NCBI RefSeq assembly: GCF_947502445.1
Contig: NZ_CANMZW010000010.1
Span: forward strand, 62,001-126,000
Direction: 5' to 3'
Length of the DNA stretch: 64,000 bases
DNA from: an uncultured Brevibacillus sp.
Lineage (GTDB): Bacteria; Bacillota; Bacilli; Brevibacillales; Brevibacillaceae
Both the position numbers and the translations under genes were made by a program. The number at the start of each line of letters is the position of its first letter. The first letter of the stretch is position 1. Of this stretch, positions 18,149-27,201 are shown piece by piece. The notes beneath the pieces were generated by a model that was given only the letters and a program-made list of their open reading frames with translations, searched no databases and was not told the DNA's origin.

Positions 18149-20266
18149 TTAAACCGCGCAGCTAATGCACTCTTCTACAGTCAAATGCTTGGTGCGTGTG
18201 TAGTAGAGCGACTTGAGTCCTTTTTTTGCCGCGTAGATGTAGTAGCGGGCCAGCTCGCGAGTCGAGATGTTACTGTTCACATGCAGCACCGTCGAAATCC
18301 CTTGGTCCACATGCTCCTGAATTTCCGCGATCAGATCAATGACTTTAAACTGATCGATCGAGTAAGCTGATTTATAGTAAAAATAATTTTCCTGAGACAA
18401 ATATGGCATCGGATAATATGTCGTCGAGTTCGCATACGTTCTCGTTTCGATATGCTCGACGATTGGCATGACGCTGGAGGTTGCATTTTGAATGTACGAA
18501 ATGCTTTGGGTCGGTGCAATCGCCAGACGATATGCATGATACAGCCCATGAGTTTGAACCTGTTGCTTCAAGTTCTCCCAGTCTTCGGTAGTCGGGATAT
18601 ACATGCCTTCGAAGAGCCGCTTTGCTTTTTCCGTGCGTGGCTGATAATCAGTAGTTATATACTTGTGAAAGTACGTGCCCTTTGCGTATTCCGATTGCTC
18701 AAAGCCAAGGAAGGTTGTTTCTTTCTTTTTCGCAATCATCATGCTCATTTCGAGTGAGTAATAGTTCATCATCATGAAAAAAGTCCGAACAAAGTCTTTT
18801 GCTTCTTCACTCTCGTACGCGATTTTGTTCTTTGCCAGATAGCCATTCAGATTCATGGCACCAAGCCCGACAGAGTGCAGCTCGCGATTTGCTTTTTGCA
18901 CACCTGGCGCGTTTTCTACCTTTGTCATGTCACTGACTGCTGTGATAGCTTCGATGCCTTCGTGGACGGACTCTTTAATCATTTTGCGTTCCATGACGTT
19001 TGCGATATTAAGCGATGCCAGATTGCAGCTGATGTCTCGACGAATCACGTCCATCTCACCGTAATTCATGATCGAGGAGGTTTCCTGCAGCTGGAAAATT
19101 TCCGTGCACAGGTTGGACATCTTCACTGCCCCGATATCTTTTAAGGCATGGTCGCGGTTCGCATTTGTTTTATTCATAATGTATGGATAGCCAGACTCCA
19201 TCTGGATCATGGCAATTTTCGTCAGCATGTCACGCGCGCTCATCACGACTTTTTTCTTGATTCGATCGTTGGCAACCAGTTCGTCATACATCTTGTCCAG
19301 ATCCAGATCATCCAGATGAACGCCGTATTCCTTGTACACCGAGTAGGGAGCGAACACAGTCAGCGGCTTGTTTTCCTCAGCGAGCTTGTAAAAGACGTTT
19401 GGAACGATGAGGCCAATCGACAAGGTTTTAATCCGCGACTTTTCATCGGCATTAATTTTTTTGCAATCGAGGAATTCGTTAATATCCCAGCCAAAAATGT
19501 TGTAGTATGCCGCTCCCGATCCTTTGCGTTGTCCCATTTGGTCCGCATAGGAGAAAGCATCCTCCAGCAGCTTGAGCACTGGCATGACCCCTTTTGCTGC
19601 ACCCTCGACACCTTTGATCGGCTCGCCGCGTCCGCGAAGCTTGGACAGGTTTACGGCGACTCCACCGCCGATTTTGGACAACTGCATGCACGTTCCCAAA
19701 ATATAGTTAATCGAGTTCAACGAGTCATCCATTTCAAGTAAGAAACAGGAAACCATTTCACCCCGTCGACTTTTTCCTGCATTCAAGAAAGTCGGGGTTG
19801 CTGGCTGCAGTCTTTGATCCATCATGGAAACCGTCAAGCGCTTGGCCAGCTCGAAGTCCCCTTGGCCCAAGGAGAGTGCGACAATTGCTACCCGATCCGA
19901 GTACTGCTCCAAATACATGGATTTGTCGTTTGTTTTCAACGCGTAATCTTTATAAAACTTGGAGATGGCCATATACGATGCAAATTGAAATGAAGCGTCT
20001 TTTGCCAAACGGAAGACTTCCTCTACCTGCGAAGCTGTATACGTATCGTAGACGTTTTCGTAGTAGTCATTTTCAATCAGATAGTCCATCCGTTCTTTGA
20101 CACTTGCAAAAGCCAAGGTTTTCTCCTCAACTTCTTTCATGAAATCTGCGACGACTTCACGATCCTTTTCAAGCTGAAAAAATCCGTCTTCTCCACGCTG
20201 CATCAGTTGGTTGTTCAATTCAATATGCCGCAATTGCTGCCACCCCACTCGTAAAATGTTCCACAT
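18149..20266 (-). CDS. nrdE: Class Ib ribonucleotide reductase, alpha subunit
   Basis: A 705-residue catalytic subunit. Seen motifs: TPTFLNAGKSRRGEMVSCFL (first active-site cysteine), SKIGGGVAVNLSKLRGRGEP, the central MSNLCTEIF cysteine, IAPTQSISYIQNATSSVMP, and the C-terminal CISCAV redox pair. It reduces ribonucleoside diphosphates. The start is uncertain: ATG 20266 overlaps nrdI by 47 bases, while an in-frame TTG at 20233 has GGGGTGG six bases ahead and begins just before the conserved RHIELNNQ. Either start leaves the conserved protein intact. Confidence 0.95.
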   Translation of the reverse strand: MWNILRVGWQQLRHIELNNQLMQRGEDGFFQLEKDREVVADFMKEVEEKTLAFASVKERMDYLIENDYYENVYDTYTASQVEEVFRLAKDASFQFASYMAISKFYKDYALKTNDKSMYLEQYSDRVAIVALSLGQGDFELAKRLTVSMMDQRLQPATPTFLNAGKSRRGEMVSCFLLEMDDSLNSINYILGTCMQLSKIGGGVAVNLSKLRGRGEPIKGVEGAAKGVMPVLKLLEDAFSYADQMGQRKGSGAAYYNIFGWDINEFLDCKKINADEKSRIKTLSIGLIVPNVFYKLAEENKPLTVFAPYSVYKEYGVHLDDLDLDKMYDELVANDRIKKKVVMSARDMLTKIAMIQMESGYPYIMNKTNANRDHALKDIGAVKMSNLCTEIFQLQETSSIMNYGEMDVIRRDISCNLASLNIANVMERKMIKESVHEGIEAITAVSDMTKVENAPGVQKANRELHSVGLGAMNLNGYLAKNKIAYESEEAKDFVRTFFMMMNYYSLEMSMMIAKKKETTFLGFEQSEYAKGTYFHKYITTDYQPRTEKAKRLFEGMYIPTTEDWENLKQQVQTHGLYHAYRLAIAPTQSISYIQNATSSVMPIVEHIETRTYANSTTYYPMPYLSQENYFYYKSAYSIDQFKVIDLIAEIQEHVDQGISTVLHVNSNISTRELARYYIYAAKKGLKSLYYTRTKHLTVEECISCAV

Positions 20267-20579
20267 CTCGGCCTGTTCCCGATAATTCGAATTTAGATAT
20301 TACCGGAACGCCGTAAAGATTTGCAATCGTATCTGCACTTTTGGCAAAGCTTGCCCCCCAGTTGCGGTTCCCGCTTGCCGATACACCTCGCAGCAAGGAA
20401 TGATTTGCTTTTAGGAATGACGTCACCTTTTCAGGTACTTGTCCAAAGCCGGTCGTGTACGTAACCAATATAAACGGTTCACCCAATATCATCTCGGGAT
20501 CAATTTCCACATGCGGCAAATCAATCTTTTGAACAAATCTGCGTACATTCCCTGTTTTAGAATCAAAAGCAATTAGCAT
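20220..20579 (-). CDS. nrdI: NrdI flavodoxin for class Ib reductase
   Basis: A 119-residue flavodoxin-like protein, read from ATG 20579 with AAAGG nine bases upstream (a GTG at 20588 is also in frame). It has the phosphate loop FDSKTGNVRRF and the loops TYTTGFGQVP and SGNRNWGASFAKSAD around FMN. NrdI supplies the oxidant that builds the manganese-tyrosyl radical in NrdF. It is first in the operon, directly behind the riboswitch terminator, and its end overlaps nrdE. Confidence 0.93.
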   Translation of the reverse strand: MLIAFDSKTGNVRRFVQKIDLPHVEIDPEMILGEPFILVTYTTGFGQVPEKVTSFLKANHSLLRGVSASGNRNWGASFAKSADTIANLYGVPVISKFELSGTGRDVEHFTSGVAAIAAY

Positions 20580-20621
20580 GTCCCTCACCCTTTGCTGCGT
20601 ATGTATACTTTTTGTACAAAT

Positions 20622-20656
20622 GAAAAACGCATCCGACGATTAAAATGTCGAATGCG
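20622..20656 (-). terminator. Riboswitch-controlled terminator before nrdI
   Basis: The stem GCATTCGAC/GTCGGATGC (20647-20655 with 20629-20637) is followed on the minus strand by TTTTT, between the riboswitch and the nrdI start. Confidence 0.85.
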
Positions 20657-20699
20657 CATAATGATACTAGATCATATCAATCCGCATGCGAATTGAGCG

Positions 20700-20930
20700 C
20701 TCGAACACTTCCCTATCTTCCGTAGGTACTACCATGTGTCAACGGCTAGGCAGGTCTCCTGGCTCGGGATCAAACGTTCTATTCCGCCTTCCCGACCTTT
20801 CCCATCTGATCAGTGGCCTTTCCTCGAATAGAACTCTCTCATTACAGTGGCGGGACCGCGTCGGATTCTCACCGACTTCCCTATTAAGTCTGCCAAATCT
20901 AGTTGGCAAACACCTCTCCGCATCAATATG
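20700..20930 (-). promoter_or_regulatory. Cobalamin (B12) riboswitch upstream of nrdIEF
   Basis: The minus strand has the B12 box AGCCAGGAGACCTGCCT (20748-20764), the core GGTCCCGCCACTGTAATG with GAGAATCCGACG ahead of it, and the 3' stem CCTACGGAAGATAGG, nearly the same as at metE. It should repress the B12-independent class Ib reductase when cobalamin is present, which implies a B12-dependent NrdJ elsewhere in the genome. Confidence 0.93.
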
Positions 20931-20945
20931 TAGTTGGTAAAACTT

Positions 20946-20974
20946 ACTTTACCTCAATATGTCGTAGTAGTCAA
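20946..20974 (-). promoter_or_regulatory. Sigma-A promoter of the nrdIEF operon
   Basis: TTGACT (20969-20974), a 17-base spacer and TAAAGT (20946-20951) on the minus strand stand just upstream of the riboswitch. Confidence 0.7.
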
Positions 20975-20993
20975 GCATAATGAGCAAGAGTTG

Positions 20994-21332
20994 CTACATT
21001 AGCGATTCTACTAGAAAATTGACGGCAGAGACGATCAATACACCTTGACCTCCCCCACTTAAAAGCCCTGTTATGATTCGAATCTGATTGGTCGATTCTC
21101 GCCACTTCCCGTATTGGCTGAGGCCGTCCATAAGCATCGGCAATTGCAACAGGAAACCGACATAAAACGGTAAGGGCAACAAAAAGAGCACAGGCAAAAA
21201 TACGTATCCAAGCAAGATGGCCATACACCGTGCGCATAACGGAAAAGGTTTGCCGTTCAAATAAATAGAACGGGATGGCAGGCGATGACAGGGAATAAAC
21301 GAGAGAAAGGCTAGCCTCTTGTCTACTTTCAT
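20994..21332 (-). CDS. DUF2085 membrane protein
   Basis: A 112-residue protein read from ATG 21332, whose ATGA overlaps the stop of the upstream gene, with GGTGG ahead. The family pattern is visible: CHRLPSRSIYLNGKPFPLCARC, a paired-cysteine motif, followed by two or three membrane helices and MDGLSQYGKWRESTNQIRI, then GGGQGVL. DUF2085 proteins have no established function. It is translationally coupled to the small membrane protein before it. Confidence 0.8.
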   Translation of the reverse strand: MKVDKRLAFLSFIPCHRLPSRSIYLNGKPFPLCARCMAILLGYVFLPVLFLLPLPFYVGFLLQLPMLMDGLSQYGKWRESTNQIRIITGLLSGGGQGVLIVSAVNFLVESLM

Positions 21333-21562
21333 GAATGACCACCGCAATCCAGACAATCCGGCGTGTGACATTCCAAGCACGGAATGTCAGGCATACAGTC
21401 GCAGCTATTTCGCACCCTCGATTTATACCTGTTGTACATCAACAATAATAAGCCAATTCCGCTTAGGATCAGCACAGTTCCCCACAAAAAGGCTCTATTT
21501 GCAAGTAATACAAGACCAGCAATTACGCAAATGATAACAGTCATAAGCAGTAGATAGAACAT
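21329..21562 (-). CDS. Small two-helix membrane protein with cysteine-rich tail
   Basis: A protein of 77 residues from ATG 21562 (AAGGAG eight bases upstream). Two hydrophobic helices (residues 2-20 and 23-42) are followed by a basic stretch and a tail with six cysteines (CDCMPDIPCLECHTPDCLDC), which could bind a metal. It overlaps the DUF2085 gene by four bases, so the two are probably made together. Both have conserved cysteines near the membrane. No family is recognised. Confidence 0.65.
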   Translation of the reverse strand: MFYLLLMTVIICVIAGLVLLANRAFLWGTVLILSGIGLLLLMYNRYKSRVRNSCDCMPDIPCLECHTPDCLDCGGHS

Positions 21563-21653
21563 ACCCGATACTCCTTGTGCCTTTTCTATCACATAAACAA
21601 GACATATAACCGTTAGCATATCCGTTTGAGCAAGAATTTACTTCAGGCAACGC

Positions 21654-21681
21654 AAAAAACCGCCCACACGCTGCAGGCGGT
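21654..21681 (-). terminator. Intrinsic terminator after the ACT-domain gene
   Basis: ACCGCC/GGCGGT stem with an 11-base loop, then TTTTTT on the minus strand, 22 bases after the stop codon at 21704. Confidence 0.85.
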
Positions 21682-21703
21682 GTCTCTTTGCGCCCCTTAC
21701 GAA

Positions 21704-22216
21704 TTACTGAAGGGAAACTACTTTATTGATTTGGGGTAGTTCTTCGATGGCGGATACAACATTTGGTGTAATTTCTTCATCCGTTACAGAAATGAGCAAG
21801 GCATTCTTCCCCTTTTGCTCTCGGGATACATTCAGCTTCGAGATATTGATCTCGAAATCTGCCAACTTTCTCGAAACATCATAAATCACACCAGGATAGT
21901 CGGTATGATGCACCAAAAGTCCGTGCGCCCCTGGAGGGATGCGGCAAAAGCAGTAGTTGATCTCACTGATATAAACCTCACGCCAGTCCTGTGCGAGCGT
22001 ATATTTATTCGCCCCAACACGAAGCACAGCGAGATGATTGGCATATTCTCCGGCACTGTTTTGAACAGGTACACGCTCACCTAGGCCGTCTAATAGTTGT
22101 TTCGTGATTTCTTCTCGATTTTCATGAGCCAGGATACTGATAGATGCTCCCGACAGATCAGGCTCCAGTCGTCTAATCAACCCTGCAAGCTCACGCAATC
22201 CAGCAAATTGGGTCAT
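21704..22216 (-). CDS. Stand-alone ACT-domain protein (SerA C-terminus-like)
   Basis: A 170-residue protein resembling the regulatory end of phosphoglycerate dehydrogenase SerA. An intervening-type domain comes first (about 1-90), then an ACT domain (about 95-168): GLLVHHTDYPGVIYDVSRKL, NISKLNVSREQKGKNALLIS, and VSAIEELPQINKVVSLQ. There is no dehydrogenase part. ACT domains bind amino acids, so it may be a serine-sensing regulatory protein; this is inference. It begins 35 bases after the preceding gene on the same strand. Confidence 0.75.
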   Translation of the reverse strand: MTQFAGLRELAGLIRRLEPDLSGASISILAHENREEITKQLLDGLGERVPVQNSAGEYANHLAVLRVGANKYTLAQDWREVYISEINYCFCRIPPGAHGLLVHHTDYPGVIYDVSRKLADFEINISKLNVSREQKGKNALLISVTDEEITPNVVSAIEELPQINKVVSLQ

Positions 22217-22251
22217 GCTGATTCCTCACTCTCCCAGTCGATTTTTTTACG

Positions 22252-22584
22252 TTAGGGAAGAATCCACTCTTCCGGTTCTTTTTTTATAGAGGAGTGGTTC
22301 TCAGAGCGGAACCACGCAGTCAGATTTTGCCCATCCTTGGTATAGTAAATGCGATAAATCGTATTTCCTTTCCCGCTCTTCTCGAATGGACTTTCTTCTA
22401 CCGGAACTATGGTAATGCCTTTAGCGGCGATCTCTCCGCCTTGTTCCTTGATCACTTGCTGAATTGTCGTCATATGCTCTTCATTTGTCGACGACATACC
22501 GAGAACTGCTACAATTGCTAATAAAACCGCTCCTGCTAAAAAGGAAGAAATAACGATTTTCGACTTTTTCGCTGCATCCACCAA
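22252..22584 (-). CDS. Membrane-anchored protein, unknown function
   Basis: A 110-residue protein with one N-terminal transmembrane segment (residues 9-29, IVISSFLAGAVLLAIVAVLG) and an extracytoplasmic domain of about 75 residues. That part has the pattern GGEIAAKGITIVPVEESPF, then NTIYRIYYTKDGQNLTAWFR, which suggests a small beta sheet. No family is recognised. It lies 17 bases after mnmA on the same strand, so it may be read with it. Confidence 0.6.
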   Translation of the reverse strand: MVDAAKKSKIVISSFLAGAVLLAIVAVLGMSSTNEEHMTTIQQVIKEQGGEIAAKGITIVPVEESPFEKSGKGNTIYRIYYTKDGQNLTAWFRSENHSSIKKEPEEWILP

Positions 22585-22601
22585 CCAATTCCCCCGTCAA
22601 T

Positions 22602-23732
<1,131 letters not shown>

Positions 23733-23797
23733 TCAGATTGTACCATTAACAGATTACCATGTTTCACAAAACAATTCATGTTTTGTTGCACTTTAAA

Positions 23798-23833
23798 CAA
23801 AAAACGCCTGTTGCTTTGAGGGCAACAGACGTT
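23798..23833 (-). terminator. Intrinsic terminator after tlp
   Basis: A 12-bp stem (23803-23814 with 23822-23833, AACGCCTGTTGC and complement) with T residues following on the minus strand, directly after the tlp stop. Confidence 0.88.
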
Positions 23834-23840
23834 TGCGATC

Positions 23841-24062
23841 CTATGATTGCTCCGAGGCTTCATCCTGAATTTCCGAACGAAATCCATCGATACTCTCTTC
23901 TCGGCGTTGATTCTTCGCTTCAATGTTCGCTTTTTCCTCAGCTGAAATTTCACCAGCATGTGCAGAAAGGTAATCCTCTGATTCGCGAATACTCTCTTCC
24001 GTATTTTGTAGCATTTCTTGCAGCTTTTCTACGTTGTCTGAACGATCATCCGGTTTTGGCAT
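23841..24062 (-). CDS. tlp: Small acid-soluble spore protein Tlp
   Basis: A 73-residue hydrophilic protein with the Tlp signature: KPDDRSDNVEKLQEMLQNT near the start and KNQRREESIDGFRSEIQDE near the end. The family is made in the forespore and packed into spores of Bacillales. It is direct evidence that the organism sporulates. GGGAG lies about ten bases before ATG 24062. Expression is expected from a forespore sigma-G-type promoter, which I could not mark confidently. Confidence 0.9.
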   Translation of the reverse strand: MPKPDDRSDNVEKLQEMLQNTEESIRESEDYLSAHAGEISAEEKANIEAKNQRREESIDGFRSEIQDEASEQS

Positions 24063-24144
24063 GTAAACAGCACTCCCTTCGCCTCACAATATGTAGGTAC
24101 TACCCCATACATTGTGCGCGATACTGGAATGATTTATGTATGTG

Positions 24145-24495
24145 TTAGAAACGAATAGAAGCTCCGAGCTTCCAATGCCCGTCTGTTCGTTGCATTGATT
24201 TGATATCAATGATCGCTTCATGATTGAGCGGTCCATAAATGTGCGGGTAAAGCAAACCATCTTTTGCTTGCTCATACTTAATTGGAGAAATGGTTTTTGT
24301 CTCGTCCACAACGAGCACAAGCAGCTCCCCGTCAAAGGATGGATAGACGCGATCCGCTACAATCTCAAGCAGCTCGTCTCCTTTGGTAGCATGAATAAAG
24401 CCTTCTTGCTCATAATCGCGAGGCAAATAGTGCTCCTGTTTCTCCCATTGCTCCCAGTACGTTTTGGGAACCATGCAATAAATGATGCTGTCCAT
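24145..24495 (-). CDS. DUF952 family protein
   Basis: A 116-residue protein from ATG 24495 (AAGGAG seven bases ahead). It has the DUF952 pattern: IIYCMVPKTYWEQWEKQEHYLP, EGFIHATKGDELLEIVADRVY, ELLVLVVDETK, and LYPHIYGPLNHEAIIDIKSMQR. Function is unknown; the fold is related to ADP-ribosyltransferase-like or glutathione-related small domains in some descriptions, which I cannot verify. It begins 19 bases after the preceding gene and is probably in operon with it. Confidence 0.8.
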   Translation of the reverse strand: MDSIIYCMVPKTYWEQWEKQEHYLPRDYEQEGFIHATKGDELLEIVADRVYPSFDGELLVLVVDETKTISPIKYEQAKDGLLYPHIYGPLNHEAIIDIKSMQRTDGHWKLGASIRF

Positions 24496-24514
24496 CCTAC
24501 AACTCCTTTTCACC

Positions 24515-24760
24515 CTACCGGTTTGGTAAGTATTTGTTAATGTGACGCATTGCTTTGTCGTAAAACATTTTATCAAAGTGCCCCTGATCAAATCTCCATT
24601 GAATAAAATTACTCAGGGAGTGAAGATCAACCCACGCGTCTTTTGCTTGCGGATTTCGTTCAGGCACTTCTCCTGTGACTTCCCCTTCAAAAACGAGCTT
24701 GGCCATTTCAGTAGGGTGCATCCCGATTTGATAGGCGATTTGGTGCAACGCTATTTTCAT
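24515..24760 (-). CDS. Conserved-looking small protein, unknown function
   Basis: An 81-residue soluble protein from ATG 24760 with GGGAGG just ahead. It reads MKIALHQIAYQIGMHPTEMA, then a central AWVDLHSLSNFIQWRFDQGHF and a basic end. The first half could be a helix-turn-helix-like fold (QIGMHPTEMAKLVFEGEV), but this is weak. It heads a two-gene operon with the DUF952 gene. Confidence 0.6.
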   Translation of the reverse strand: MKIALHQIAYQIGMHPTEMAKLVFEGEVTGEVPERNPQAKDAWVDLHSLSNFIQWRFDQGHFDKMFYDKAMRHINKYLPNR

Positions 24761-24924
24761 GGAACCTCCCTGTGTCTTCGTCCTGAGCATCTTTTCTCTC
24801 GTATATTTTGCCAGTCTTTTTAGATGATGCCAAGTCCTATAACGTTGAAAAGCTTTTCCTTTTTACACCTGTTTTGATAGAATCACAAAACAAACAGCAT
24901 TGGTACGTTAGGAGGCGCCTTTCC

Positions 24925-25920
24925 ATGAAAAGTGCTCATAAACCGAAAAAACCGTGGTTCAAACGCAAGTGGCTTTGGATACTGGTCATTTTCATCGCAT
25001 ATGTTTACGTAACGAACAGCTCTTATTTTGCCCGAGAGGCTTCTGGTTCTCCGCTCCTCTTGGCTCATCGGGGGATGTCTCAAACCTTTCACATGGAAGA
25101 CATAACAGATGAAACCTGTACAGCAGAACGAATTTATCCTCCAGAGCATCCCTATTTGGAAAATACCATCCCGTCCATGCGCGCTGCCTTTGACGCCGGT
25201 GCTGACGTCGTCGAGCTGGACGTGCAGCCAACCAAAGACGGACAGTTTGCTATTTTTCATGACTGGACGCTTGGCTGCCGCACAAACGGAGAAGGTGTTA
25301 CTCGTGATTTCCCATTAGCTGATCTGCAAAAACTCGATATTGGCTACAATTACACAGCTGATGGAGGAAAGACCTTCCCATTCCGCGGAAAAGGAGTTGG
25401 AATGATGCCTTCCCTGTCCGATGTACTTCAAACATTTCCCAATCGCTCCCTGTTGATTCATATAAAAAGCAATGATCCGAGTGAAGGTGAACAGCTGGCA
25501 CGTTATTTAGCTGCCTTGCCTCAGGAGCGTTTGAAAACGCTCACCGTGTACGGAGGGGACAAGCCTATTGAAGCTCTACATAGCATGCTGCCAGACATGC
25601 GAGTGATGTCCAAGGCAACGTTAAAAGCCTGTCTGATTCCATATATCGCTGTCGGCTGGTCGGGCTATGTGCCACAAGCGTGTGCACAAACACAGCTGCA
25701 TATACCTGACCAGATCGCTACGTGGCTATGGGGATGGCCCAACCGTTTTATGGAAAGAATGGATCATCAGCAAACACGAGTTGTACTCGTCGCTGGAAGT
25801 GGCGATTTTTCTCGCGGGTTTGACAGCCCTGAGGATTTAGCAAGCGTGCCCCAAGGCTTCTCTGGATTGATTTGGACGAATCGGATTGATCGAATCGGAC
25901 CCGTCATACATTCGAAATAG
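24925..25920 (+). CDS. Membrane-anchored glycerophosphodiester phosphodiesterase
   Basis: A 331-residue protein from ATG 24925 (AGGAGG nine bases ahead). A basic start and one membrane helix (residues 14-31) anchor it. The GDPD domain follows with LLAHRGMSQ, ENTIPSMRAAFDAGADVVELDVQ, and FAIFHDWTLGCRTNG, carrying the H-R, E, E-D and H active-site residues. It would split glycerophosphodiesters to glycerol-3-phosphate outside the cell membrane. The inserted EDITDETCTAERIYPPEHPY segment before ENT is typical of the extracellular group. Confidence 0.88.
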   Translation: MKSAHKPKKPWFKRKWLWILVIFIAYVYVTNSSYFAREASGSPLLLAHRGMSQTFHMEDITDETCTAERIYPPEHPYLENTIPSMRAAFDAGADVVELDVQPTKDGQFAIFHDWTLGCRTNGEGVTRDFPLADLQKLDIGYNYTADGGKTFPFRGKGVGMMPSLSDVLQTFPNRSLLIHIKSNDPSEGEQLARYLAALPQERLKTLTVYGGDKPIEALHSMLPDMRVMSKATLKACLIPYIAVGWSGYVPQACAQTQLHIPDQIATWLWGWPNRFMERMDHQQTRVVLVAGSGDFSRGFDSPEDLASVPQGFSGLIWTNRIDRIGPVIHSK

Positions 25921-25993
25921 ACACCAGAGAATATGAAACTGCCGCCAATTATATTCGTATATGCTAATACACATACGATAAGGAGTGATTGTA

Positions 25994-26212
25994 ATGTTAA
26001 AAAAGCTCTTAGGAAATCTACTGGGTAATCACTCGCCTTCATCTAGCAAGTACAGAAAGTATAGCAGTAGCGACTACAAACGCAGAAGGTTCAGCAGCAG
26101 CGATTATAAACACCGAAAAGGACATGGACCACATTATGGGCAGGAACACTCGTATTATGGAAGCTCTCATTACAAGAAAAAGCGCTCCAGCCGTAGTTTT
26201 TTCAGTAGTTAA
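25994..26212 (+). CDS. Small basic Ser/Tyr/Lys-rich protein, perhaps spore-associated
   Basis: A 72-residue protein from ATG 25994 (AAGGAG eight bases ahead). After an amphipathic start (MLKKLLGNLLGNH) it is low complexity, with the repeated unit SSSDYKRRRF / SSSDYKHRKG and a tail of HY, SSHYKKKRSS and SFFSS. Such sequences resemble small spore coat or crust proteins, but I cannot assign a family. It stands alone with a terminator downstream at 26273-26316. Confidence 0.65.
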   Translation: MLKKLLGNLLGNHSPSSSKYRKYSSSDYKRRRFSSSDYKHRKGHGPHYGQEHSYYGSSHYKKKRSSRSFFSS

Positions 26213-26272
26213 ACAATCGTTTAACACTTGTATATTTATCTTGAAATAACGAGTTAATGATTCGTGATAACA

Positions 26273-26316
26273 AAAATGCAGCCCCTTGTTCATGAAAAGG
26301 TGGCTGCATTTTTTAT
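26273..26316. terminator. Bidirectional terminator between the small basic gene and dppA
   Basis: AAAATGCAGCC and GGCTGCATTTT pair, with T-runs on both strands, in the convergent space between 26212 and 26340. Confidence 0.85.
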
Positions 26317-26339
26317 TCACATCATATCTTGGTCATCTG

Positions 26340-27176
26340 TCACCCGGTGATCATCCGGTTTACTTGCCCTGTAATCATCAGCATCGCCTGCAGAACAGGC
26401 ATCATGCTCACAACATCCTTAGAATGAAAGCGAACGGTACGTCCCTCGACAAGCTCCACTCCTGACATCCAGCTGACCGCCGTGGCAAACTGTGACTTGG
26501 TGAACTCCACTTCGATCGTATTTTCAGCCTTTTGTCCGATTGGCTGTACATGACTGCGGCTAAGCAGAGCTTCTTTTGCCTGCTTGCGAATCATCTCGCG
26601 TGCGCGGACAGGATGTATTGCCTGTGAAGACAGTCCTGTTATTCCTGTTTTCACTGCGACGGTAAAGACGCCCGGAATATCCTCTTCGACTTCCTGTGCG
26701 GTCTGCGAGTCACCTGTGACCAATACAACCGGAACGCCAAACGCACCTGCGACAGCAGCATTTAGCCCTGCTTCTCCAACCTCCTTGCCATTCAATACGA
26801 GGCGATGAATGGCTAGGCCAGACAAGGTATGATTGAGTACAGCATCGCCTGTGCCTGCTTTTCCATGATAGCCGACGAAGAAAGCGGCATCGAAGCTATC
26901 ATCGATTCCTTGCATCATGCAGAGTGGCTTGAAAAATCCACGGATGACATCTGCAGCGGGATGCAGCTCTTCCAGAATGATATTGTTCATCGGACCATGC
27001 GATTCATTGACGAGGATTTGCGTCGCTCCAGCGTCGAGCGCTCCCTCTATCGCAGCGTTTACATCCTGCGTCAGTAGACGTCGTCCAGCCTCGTAATGCC
27101 TGCGACCAGGGATGACGTCCTCCGCCTCGCAAAGTCCTGATATCCCTTCCATGTCTACCGAAATAAACACCTTCAT
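26340..27176 (-). CDS. dppA: D-aminopeptidase, M55 family
   Basis: A 278-residue M55 peptidase like Bacillus DppA, a zinc-dependent decameric enzyme that cuts D-amino acids from short peptides. Metal-binding motif SVDMEGISG (D8, E10) opens the protein; LVNESHGPMNN, FVGYHGKAGTGDAVLNHT and NGKEVGEAGLNA (other ligands) follow. It is last in the operon M81-GNAT-S12-M55, 25 bases after the serine hydrolase gene. Unlike in B. subtilis, no dpp permease genes follow it. Confidence 0.92.
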   Translation of the reverse strand: MKVFISVDMEGISGLCEAEDVIPGRRHYEAGRRLLTQDVNAAIEGALDAGATQILVNESHGPMNNIILEELHPAADVIRGFFKPLCMMQGIDDSFDAAFFVGYHGKAGTGDAVLNHTLSGLAIHRLVLNGKEVGEAGLNAAVAGAFGVPVVLVTGDSQTAQEVEEDIPGVFTVAVKTGITGLSSQAIHPVRAREMIRKQAKEALLSRSHVQPIGQKAENTIEVEFTKSQFATAVSWMSGVELVEGRTVRFHSKDVVSMMPVLQAMLMITGQVNRMITG

Positions 27177-27201
27177 TCTAAAATCACCTCCCGATTATGT
27201 T

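Noticed and set aside
19148..19741. A long (197-codon) open frame on the plus strand opposite nrdE
   Set aside because: It is the antisense shadow of a strongly conserved gene, has no ribosome binding site and no protein-like sequence.
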